Source: UBA7236 sp964638865
GTDB lineage: Bacteria; Bacteroidota; Bacteroidia; Chitinophagales; BACL12
DNA length: 33,061 bases
Reading direction: 5' to 3'
Assembly: GCA_964638865.1 (NCBI GenBank)
Contig: CAZXBG010000025.1
Coordinates: 1 to 33,061 of the forward strand
In this document: positions 23,989 to 29,834 of the stretch, in pieces
Numbering within the stretch: position 1 is the stretch's first letter
Layout: each line of letters starts with the position of its first letter
Made by a program: the position numbers and the translations under genes
Notes under the pieces: generated by a model
What the model was told of the DNA's origin: nothing
The model's database searches: none
The model's input: the letters and a program-made list of their open reading frames with translations, nothing else

Positions 23989-24885
23989 TCAATCTGTCAG
24001 CACAACCAGAAACTTACTTGATTTCCAAAATTCATCCGGGTTATCAATTTTAAGTTCTTCAATTGTTTTTTCACCTTCTACCATTGTATAAGAAGAGGTA
24101 GAGTGCGTTGTTATAACTTTTGCACTTTTAGAGTTGATAGATAATTCTTTAAAGCTTCTGATATCAACTTTTGTAAAGGCACTTGCATCAAAATTGTTTA
24201 CTAATTCTTTGTTAGTACCTATTCCTATAAATCCACCTTCTTTATCAACAACACCTAATTCTTTTAATTCTTTATAGGTTCCGGAAATATAGTAAGCAGT
24301 GTTCAGATCTTCAGTTTGTTTAGCAATTACATTTGACTGCTCAGTTGTTTGCACTTCTAATTGTTGTTTAGCAGTAGATACAGTTGTTAATTCTGTATTT
24401 AAAGAAACGATCTGATAATTTGCTTTTTCTAATTCACCTTTTAAGGCAAGCAAATCAGATTCTTTTGCAGTTAACTGCTCATTCAACATCGCGATCTGCT
24501 CATCTAATTGTTTAACTTTTAAATTGCTGTTTTTGTATTTTTTGTCAAGTTCAGCAACTAATTTTTTGTTTTTTTGGATCAACTCATTCAATGTCTGAAT
24601 GCTGGCGATCATTTCATCTTTTTGTTGCTGTTTTGATCTACCTTCACTGTTTAAGTTGGAATTGATAATTCCTTCCGTTTTTTTGATTTCCATTAACGAG
24701 GAATCAATTTCGTTCATCATCCCCATATACTCTCCGATCTCATTTACTGCTGCATCCCAACCAGATTTATATTCTGCGCTTTGATTATTCAAATCGCTGT
24801 TTTGTTTTGTAAGATCATCAATTTTGCCTTGGTTACATGCGAATAAGAAAGGCATAAGTCCGAACACTAAAAGATACTTTTTCAT
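23989..24885 (-). CDS. Coiled-coil lipoprotein, similar to Cbp1-type adhesins
   Basis: 298 residues. A lipoprotein signal (MKKYLLVFGLMPFLFAC) ends at Cys17, with Asn at +2. Residues 20 to about 200 form a long heptad-patterned coiled coil (KIDDLTKQNSDLNNQ, KQLDEQIAMLNEQLTAKESD, VSLNTELTTVSTAKQQLEV). The C-terminal 95 residues are a compact domain: TAYYISGTYKELKELGVVDK, GGFIGIGTNKEL, FTKVDIRSFKELSINSKSAK and PDEFWKSSKFLVVL. This head domain matches my recollection of the Bacteroidota family annotated as Cbp1 collagen-binding glycoprotein adhesin; that name comes from a pathogen protein and may not describe the role here. It is likely anchored in the outer membrane. It is divergent from ruvB. 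Confidence 0.7.
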   Translation of the reverse strand: MKKYLLVFGLMPFLFACNQGKIDDLTKQNSDLNNQSAEYKSGWDAAVNEIGEYMGMMNEIDSSLMEIKKTEGIINSNLNSEGRSKQQQKDEMIASIQTLNELIQKNKKLVAELDKKYKNSNLKVKQLDEQIAMLNEQLTAKESDLLALKGELEKANYQIVSLNTELTTVSTAKQQLEVQTTEQSNVIAKQTEDLNTAYYISGTYKELKELGVVDKEGGFIGIGTNKELVNNFDASAFTKVDIRSFKELSINSKSAKVITTHSTSSYTMVEGEKTIEELKIDNPDEFWKSSKFLVVLTD

Positions 24886-25060
24886 AATTTTTTAATTTGA
24901 TTTATCTAATGAAAATAATTTGCCAAGTATTACAAAAGGCCCAAAACCCTTTAGAATCAGGCATTTACCAAATAATTTATAAAAGTAGATATATATATAT
25001 TGTGGAAATGCGCCTCACTTTGTGGAAAATATTAAGGTGTGTTTTCAATAACATACACAC

Positions 25061-25068
25061 TATCTTTG
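25061..25068 (+). promoter_or_regulatory. -7 promoter box directly before ruvB
   Basis: TATCTTTG is a consensus TAnnTTTG box ending seven bases before the GTG start at 25076. The transcript would begin about at the start codon. Upstream only GTTTTC (25041-25046) resembles a -33 element, with short spacing. Confidence 0.55.
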
Positions 25069-25075
25069 ATCCCAA

Positions 25076-26104
25076 GTGCAAAATTCTAATTTAGATCCTA
25101 CCGAAGACAACCTTTCAAACTCCGAAAAAGAGATTGAGAAAGTGCTTCGTCCTCAAGGTTTTTTTGAATTTCAGGGTCAGGATAAATTGGTTGATAATCT
25201 AAAAGTATTTATAACTGCAGCTAAACAAAGAGGAGATGCTCTGGATCATGTTCTATTGCATGGACCACCGGGATTAGGAAAAACTACATTATCATATATA
25301 GTAGCAAATGAGTTGGGAGTGAATATGAAAATTACCTCCGGACCTGTTTTGGAAAAACCAGGTGATCTTGCCGGACTTTTAACAAGCCTGGAAGCGCGCG
25401 ATGTATTGTTTATTGATGAGATACATCGCCTGAGTACTGTTATTGAGGAATATCTCTATCAGGCAATGGAGGATTTTAAGATCGATATAATGATTGAATC
25501 AGGCCCGAATGCACGTTCAATTCAAATAAAGCTGAACCCATTTACGCTCGTAGGAGCTACCACAAGGTCGGGTATGTTGAGCTCGCCATTGCGTTCGCGA
25601 TTCGGAATCACATCGCGAATTGAATATTATAAAACAGATGTATTACAAGAAATAGTAAAACGATCTTCCGATATCCTCAATACCAAAATTACTTCTGATG
25701 GCGCCTACGAAATTGCTCGCAGAAGCCGCGGCACACCAAGAATAGCGAATAATTTATTGCGAAGAATAAGAGATTTCGCCCAGGTAAAAGGTAAAGGTGT
25801 GATAGACATGGAAATTGCAAAATTTGGATTAAATGCCCTAAACGTTGATGAACATGGACTTGATGAGATGGATAACAGAATTCTGAGCGACATTATAGAT
25901 AAATTTGGAGGTGGTCCTGTTGGATTAACAACTATCGCAACCGCAGTAGGGGAGGAACCCGGAACAATTGAGGAAGTGTATGAACCATTTTTAATTCAGG
26001 AAGGCTACCTCAAACGCACTCCCAGAGGCAGAGAGGCAACGGAAAAGGCGTATAAACATCTCAACAAAATACCACCGTCAGCAAATTATAAATTATTTGA
26101 ATAA
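25076..26104 (+). CDS. ruvB: Holliday junction branch-migration ATPase RuvB
   Basis: 342 residues with a GTG start (GTG CAA AAT TCT). RuvB forms hexameric rings that, with RuvA, drive branch migration of Holliday junctions. Landmarks: LRPQGFFEFQGQDKLVDNL, Walker A LLHGPPGLGKTTLSY, sensor stretch ITSGPVLEKPGDLAGLLTSL, Walker B VLFIDEIHRLS, VGATTRSGMLSSPLRSRFGI (which includes the RuvA-contact and arginine-finger region), and the winged-helix DNA-binding end RGTPRIANNLLRRIRDFAQ to LIQEGYLKRTPRGREATEKA. All expected residues are present. No ruvA or ruvC is adjacent, which is usual in this phylum. The GTG sits just after a promoter box, so a conventional ribosome-binding site cannot exist upstream if that promoter is used. 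Confidence 0.95.
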   Translation: MQNSNLDPTEDNLSNSEKEIEKVLRPQGFFEFQGQDKLVDNLKVFITAAKQRGDALDHVLLHGPPGLGKTTLSYIVANELGVNMKITSGPVLEKPGDLAGLLTSLEARDVLFIDEIHRLSTVIEEYLYQAMEDFKIDIMIESGPNARSIQIKLNPFTLVGATTRSGMLSSPLRSRFGITSRIEYYKTDVLQEIVKRSSDILNTKITSDGAYEIARRSRGTPRIANNLLRRIRDFAQVKGKGVIDMEIAKFGLNALNVDEHGLDEMDNRILSDIIDKFGGGPVGLTTIATAVGEEPGTIEEVYEPFLIQEGYLKRTPRGREATEKAYKHLNKIPPSANYKLFE

Positions 26105-26173
26105 ATGGGATAAAGCATCCTAAGCTGAAAAAAAAACGTCTATAATTAAACAAATTGTTGGAAATTTTATTAA

Positions 26174-26181
26174 TATCTTTG
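26174..26181 (+). promoter_or_regulatory. -7 promoter box before the secreted protein at 26234
   Basis: TATCTTTG followed by C is a consensus TAnnTTTG box. Predicted start near 26188 and a leader of about 45 bases. An ATTG lies 16 bases upstream, shorter than the usual spacing. Confidence 0.55.
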
Positions 26182-26233
26182 CATAACAAATTAACCCATT
26201 GAAACATAAACCATCAAAATCAAACTGTCTAAA

Positions 26234-27571
26234 ATGAAACTACAGAATTACTTATTGATCTCCCTAATTGGTTTTTTCGGAATAACTTCAAATCCGCTTT
26301 TAGCGCAAAGCAATTGCGATTTCCCGAATACAGGACTAGTTCCTTTTCTCGATTTGCAAACAGGATATTACCTTGGTCATCAAGCCGGATTATATCCCGG
26401 AGGTTCAAATGAACTTACAGGTCCTCACTTAAAAAGTGGTAAATCTATCGCAAAAGGTATAAAACCTTTAGATGGAGATGGCAATGTAAATTTCGGAGAT
26501 GGAGTAGTCTTGGTTGCAGGATTCGGTCCTTCAGTTCCCGGACACATTTACAACAAATTTGTGGAACATGTTCGCACTCCTTCCGATAATTATGATCTAA
26601 ATCCATGTATGGATGCATTGAATTTATGTGTTGGAGGAAAAGATCTTGGATATGCAACAACTGACTCTACCACAGATGATTATTGGGAAAGTCTGGTGCA
26701 AAAAGTATATGATGTAGGTTATACTCCTGAGCAGGTTCAGATTGGTTGGATGTATTTTAATTCCAAAGGATTAACAGAACCTCCTTTGTTTCCTGATAAA
26801 GCATTAGAAACCAAAGCACTTGATATCATTTTCATCAATAAAGCAAAAGAACACTTTCCTAATATAAAAATTATGTATTTGAGTTCTCGTCACTTTGGTG
26901 GATATGCGGATACCACCATCGTGGAATATTATTCACTTGCAGAGCCAACATCTTATCAAAACAGTTGGACAGTAAAATGGTTAGTGGAAGATCAGATCAA
27001 TAATGCAAACCCAATGCTGCAATATAAAGGTGCAAATCCTAAGGCACCCTACATTTTATGGGGTCCAAATTTCTGGTGCGATGGTGAATTGAGACGCAAC
27101 TACGACGATAAAAAATATGTTTGTGAATTATCCTATTCTCTAGATGATGGTTATCACCTGAGTGATCAGCAGGATTCAAAAGATGCTTTGGATATTCTTG
27201 ATGTAATGTATTATGGTGCTGTTGGTAAACAATTTGCAAAAAACAGTGCTGTCTGGGAAAATTGTATTCCTTGGTTAGATACACTGGCCGGTGGTTTGAG
27301 GGAAAAACCTGAGGTTGCAACTTTGGATAATTTAACAATTTCACCCAATCCCGGTTATGATGAATTTTATATCGCCCTTCCAAATGAAAATTATCCTGCA
27401 GAAGTAACTATCTTGAACGAATTAGGGCAAATTGTAGATAAATTTTATCACGAAGAAAATTTTTCAACCGCCATACTTTTAGATATGAGTGGAAAACCAA
27501 ATGGTATTTATTTTGCAAAAGTGATGATGAATAATAAAATATCAACCCTGCGATTTATTAAACAAGGGTGA
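26234..27571 (+). CDS. Secreted protein of unknown function with type IX sorting domain
   Basis: 445 residues. The signal peptide MKLQNYLLISLIGFFGITSN to about PLLAQ is followed by SNCDFPNTGLVPFLDL, with several Cys that may form disulfides. A short Asp/Gly-rich loop (LDGDGNVNFGDGVV, about residues 79-92) resembles a calcium-binding turn. The central part has VQIGWMYFNSK, KIMYLSSRHFGGYADTT, SWTVKWLVEDQINNA and PYILWGPNFWCDGE, a set of motifs I associate with exported SGNH-hydrolase-like proteins of unknown substrate; no firm catalytic Ser-Asp-His set was identified. The last 75 residues are a type IX sorting domain (ISPNPGYDEFYIALP to TLRFIKQG). It is probably secreted or surface-attached. 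A strong terminator follows. Confidence 0.75.
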   Translation: MKLQNYLLISLIGFFGITSNPLLAQSNCDFPNTGLVPFLDLQTGYYLGHQAGLYPGGSNELTGPHLKSGKSIAKGIKPLDGDGNVNFGDGVVLVAGFGPSVPGHIYNKFVEHVRTPSDNYDLNPCMDALNLCVGGKDLGYATTDSTTDDYWESLVQKVYDVGYTPEQVQIGWMYFNSKGLTEPPLFPDKALETKALDIIFINKAKEHFPNIKIMYLSSRHFGGYADTTIVEYYSLAEPTSYQNSWTVKWLVEDQINNANPMLQYKGANPKAPYILWGPNFWCDGELRRNYDDKKYVCELSYSLDDGYHLSDQQDSKDALDILDVMYYGAVGKQFAKNSAVWENCIPWLDTLAGGLREKPEVATLDNLTISPNPGYDEFYIALPNENYPAEVTILNELGQIVDKFYHEENFSTAILLDMSGKPNGIYFAKVMMNNKISTLRFIKQG

Positions 27572-27583
27572 AATAAATAAATT

Positions 27584-27619
27584 AAAAAAGGGCGACAAAT
27601 TTTTTTGTCGCCCTTTTTT
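27584..27619. terminator. Strong bidirectional terminator
   Basis: A perfect 16-bp stem: AAAAAAGGGCGACAAA (27584-27599) with TTTGTCGCCCTTTTTT (27604-27619) around a TTTT loop. The flanking A and T runs let it act on both strands. Confidence 0.92.
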
Positions 27620-27679
27620 AATTTTATAATCCATGAATTACTGAAATTTGTAATATAAGTTTAATTAAATCACCTATTT

Positions 27680-27702
27680 GGTATCAGGTATCGGGTATCA
27701 GG
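27680..27702 (+). repeat. Three tandem 7-mers, GGTATCA type
   Basis: GGTATCA, GGTATCG, GGTATCA and a trailing GG. A degenerate period-7 stretch follows at about 27736-27759 (GACTATT, GACTCTT, CACTCAT). Both lie in the 300-base spacer between two convergent genes. Confidence 0.8.
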
Positions 27703-27758
27703 CATTGACACTTCTAAACCGAATGTTTTTTCTCCTGACTATTGACTCTTCACTCATC

Positions 27759-27849
27759 ATTGCGCCCGTTCAAATTATTAAATTGACAATTGAAAATTAC
27801 CAAATTTTTATTGCGTCTGTTAAAATTGTTAAATTGACAATCGACAATC
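27759..27849 (+). repeat. Imperfect 40-base direct repeat
   Basis: Two units, 27759-27798 and 27810-27849, match at 33 of 40 positions. Both begin ATTGCG, contain TTAAATTGACAAT and lie 51 bases apart start to start. Within each, a weaker period of seven can be seen (AAATTGA, CAATTGA in unit 1). Confidence 0.75.
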
Positions 27850-27871
27850 CTTTTTGATTTACAACTTTGAG

Positions 27872-28492
27872 TTAAAAATAATAAACCCCTCTCAAAGTCA
27901 ATAATCGATTTACCAACCCAACCACAGTTGGATTTGGAGAAACACCAACTGCTGTAATAGAACCCTGATATCTTGCATTAATGCCCCAATGTTTTTTTTC
28001 TCCGAGTAAAAATGTACCCCCAACTATATAACTGATCTCGTCATTATAAAAAGCTTCGGAGTTGTCATTCAGAATGCCATTTATTTCTTCCTTTACCGAA
28101 AAAAGCCTTCCATAAGCAAGCCCGGCCTGAAATATTAAACGATTTTTATCATTGTAATTTGCCATTATTGGAACCTCTGCATAATTCATTGCAAGGTAAT
28201 AAGTATTAAAATTGTTCGGATCCGGTTTTGTTCGGCTGCCTTTTTGTGAGAAAAGCACCTCCATACTCACATTCCAGTTTGGGGAAAAATTGATATGTAC
28301 AATGGGCCCAGCATTGATTCCCAATTTATTGAAGCCGGCATAATTGTCTCCATCCACCTGTGAAAAATTAAATCCGGCAGAGATTCCTCCCTCAAAAACA
28401 TGAAAGGTATTGTCATCTTTTTCTCCGGCATTAATCTGTGCCTTCATAGAAAAGGACGTCAATAAAATTGTAATTAATATATTTATCCTCAT
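27872..28492 (-). CDS. PorT-like outer-membrane beta-barrel protein
   Basis: 206 residues from ATG 28492 (MRINILITILLTSFSMKAQ, a signal peptide). A longer frame from 28594 adds 34 residues before the signal and crosses the divergent promoter and start of the next gene, so it is rejected. The mature protein is made of alternating strands with aromatic girdle residues: GGISAGFNFSQVDGDNY, GPIVHINFSPNWNVSMEVLF, YYLAMNYAEVPIMANYN, LIFQAGLAYGRLFS, EISYIVGGTFLLG and WGINARYQGSITAV. The C-terminus is GVYYF, with the terminal Phe used by the BAM machinery. This fits the OMP_b-brl_2 (PorT-like) family of eight-stranded barrels. It is unlikely to be PorT itself; its role is unknown. Confidence 0.82.
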   Translation of the reverse strand: MRINILITILLTSFSMKAQINAGEKDDNTFHVFEGGISAGFNFSQVDGDNYAGFNKLGINAGPIVHINFSPNWNVSMEVLFSQKGSRTKPDPNNFNTYYLAMNYAEVPIMANYNDKNRLIFQAGLAYGRLFSVKEEINGILNDNSEAFYNDEISYIVGGTFLLGEKKHWGINARYQGSITAVGVSPNPTVVGLVNRLLTLRGVYYF

Positions 28493-28542
28493 ATTATGTG
28501 CATTACTTATCTTTTTATCCCAATAATAGCTGCTTACTTTTG

Positions 28543-28565
28543 ACGTTATAATTTGCAAATAACGT
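28543..28565. promoter_or_regulatory. Palindrome in the divergent promoter (possible operator)
   Basis: ACGTTAT (28543-28549) and ATAACGT (28559-28565) are exact inverted repeats separated by nine bases that contain the self-complementary TTGCAA. It ends eight bases before ATG 28574 and lies 51 bases upstream of the divergent ATG 28492. TTTGC occurs on both strands inside it, so it may also overlap two -7 boxes. Confidence 0.45.
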
Positions 28566-28573
28566 AAAAATTC

Positions 28574-28852
28574 ATGTTTAAATATACAATACATACTTTG
28601 AAGAAGGTGGAGGACCTGTTAAAAGAGTCCGGATATATCGTTCGATACGAACGTGGAAATTTTACTGCGGGATATTGTATTTTAGAAAGCAGGAAGGTGA
28701 TCGTGATCAACAGATATTACGAAACAGAAGCCAGAATCAACAATCTGCTTGAAATTATTGGCAAGATAGGCGTTGATGAAAACGAACTAAGCGAATCTTC
28801 TCGCGAATTTTATCACCAAATGGCATCACAAACACAAACAGTTAAAGTTTGA
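28574..28852 (+). CDS. Small conserved-type protein of unknown function
   Basis: 92 residues, no signal peptide or membrane segment. The core reads LKKVEDLLKESGYIVRYERG, NFTAGYCILESRKVIVINRYYETEARINNL, then an alpha-helical tail. The mixture of a helix, a hairpin with VRYERG and a strand with KVIVINR suggests a small alpha/beta domain. A single Cys is present, so no zinc site. I recall similar small proteins next to this metallo-hydrolase in other Bacteroidota, with no assigned function. Its TGA overlaps the following gene's TTG start by four bases (TTGA), so translation is probably coupled and the two products may work together. Confidence 0.7.
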   Translation: MFKYTIHTLKKVEDLLKESGYIVRYERGNFTAGYCILESRKVIVINRYYETEARINNLLEIIGKIGVDENELSESSREFYHQMASQTQTVKV

Positions 28853-29610
28853 TCATAACAATATTAGGTTCAGGCACTTCCGGTGGCGTCCCTATAATAG
28901 GTTGCCATTGTGAAGTGTGTTCAAGCCATGATCCCCGAGATAAAAGATTAAGATCCTCGGTTTTACTCCATATCAACAATAAAAATTATGTTTTTGATGC
29001 AGGTCCCGATTTTCGTCAGCAGATGTTACGCGAAAAAGTGAATGCTCTGCAAGCAATTATTTTCACACATCCACATCGCGATCATACCGCAGGGCTAGAT
29101 GATGTAAGAGCCTATAACCATTTTCAGCAAAAGGCAATGGATATTTATGTTACGGCTGAAACGGAAAATTCGTTGCGCAAAGAATATCATTATGTTTTTG
29201 ATGATAAATGGTACCCCGGATTACCAAAGATCAATTTTTGCCAGATCACAAATTCTCCGTTTAACATTGAAGATATAATTTTTACCCCGATAGAGGTTAT
29301 GCATTATAAAATGCAAGTTTTCGGCTACAGGATCAATGATTTTACCTATATAACTGATGCTAATTTTATTTCGGAGGAGGAGAAAAATAAGGTTTTGGGT
29401 AGTAAGGTGCTGATTTTAAATGCCTTGCGAAAAGAAAAACACATTTCTCATTTTAACCTGGAGGAAGCCCTCCAACTCATTGCAGAATTAAAACCTGAAA
29501 AAGCTTATCTCACGCATCTTTCTCATCAAATGGGAAAACATGCGGATGTTGAAAAGCAGCTGCCTTCAAATGTGTTCATCGCATACGACGGACTCCGGAT
29601 CGGGATTTAA
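28849..29610 (+). CDS. PhnP-like metallo-beta-lactamase-fold hydrolase
   Basis: 253 residues with a TTG start (TTG ATC ATA ACA) overlapping the upstream stop; no better ATG exists before the conserved LGSGTSGGVP. The N-terminal cysteine region GCHCEVCSSHDPRDKRLRSS, which in PhnP-type enzymes holds a structural zinc, is complete. The metal-site motif is THPHRDHTAGLDDVRAY, and later ligands lie in YITDANFI and YLTHLSHQMG. The fold acts on phosphodiester bonds; PhnP itself opens phosphoribosyl cyclic phosphate. No other phosphonate genes are nearby, so another cyclic nucleotide or phosphodiester is more likely the substrate. Cytosolic. A weak hairpin follows at 29655. Confidence 0.88.
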   Translation: MIITILGSGTSGGVPIIGCHCEVCSSHDPRDKRLRSSVLLHINNKNYVFDAGPDFRQQMLREKVNALQAIIFTHPHRDHTAGLDDVRAYNHFQQKAMDIYVTAETENSLRKEYHYVFDDKWYPGLPKINFCQITNSPFNIEDIIFTPIEVMHYKMQVFGYRINDFTYITDANFISEEEKNKVLGSKVLILNALRKEKHISHFNLEEALQLIAELKPEKAYLTHLSHQMGKHADVEKQLPSNVFIAYDGLRIGI

Positions 29611-29654
29611 CTTTTTGTCAGTTTAAAATATCATCCAAATTGAATAAAAATACC

Positions 29655-29681
29655 AATTGCAACCAATCGGTTGCGGATTGT
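29655..29681 (+). terminator. Weak hairpin, possible terminator of the hydrolase gene
   Basis: GCAACC (29659-29664) and GGTTGC (29669-29674) form a perfect 6-bp stem with an AATC loop; CAAT and ATTG extend it with a T/GG mismatch. Only three Ts follow, so termination is uncertain. Confidence 0.35.
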
Positions 29682-29710
29682 TTCGCGCTCGAGACAGCGG
29701 TAAAAATGAC

Positions 29711-29741
29711 TTGCACATTACAGCCTGAACAATTATCTTTG
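29711..29741 (+). promoter_or_regulatory. Promoter of the M36-type protease gene
   Basis: TTG (29711-29713) and TATCTTTG (29734-29741) are separated by 20 bases, a good match to the Bacteroidota -33/-7 layout. Predicted start near 29748, leaving a leader of almost 90 bases. Confidence 0.6.
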
Positions 29742-29834
29742 TAAAGCGTTAAATTTTGAGAAACGCAGAACTTTGAAAAACAACCACTTCTTTTAATACT
29801 CAATTTTAAAACAATTAAACCTACACGTCAATCT

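Noticed and set aside
24897..25094. 65-codon frame between the lipoprotein gene and ruvB
   Set aside because: It overlaps the start of ruvB and its promoter box, and has a low-complexity Ile/Tyr/Lys composition.
28493..28594. 34-residue N-terminal extension of the outer-membrane barrel protein
   Set aside because: It would precede a good signal peptide and run through the divergent promoter into the start of the neighbouring gene. ATG 28492 is the natural start.
29618..29803. 61-codon minus-strand frame in the spacer before the protease gene
   Set aside because: It runs antisense through the protease promoter and shows no signal peptide, motif or promoter of its own.
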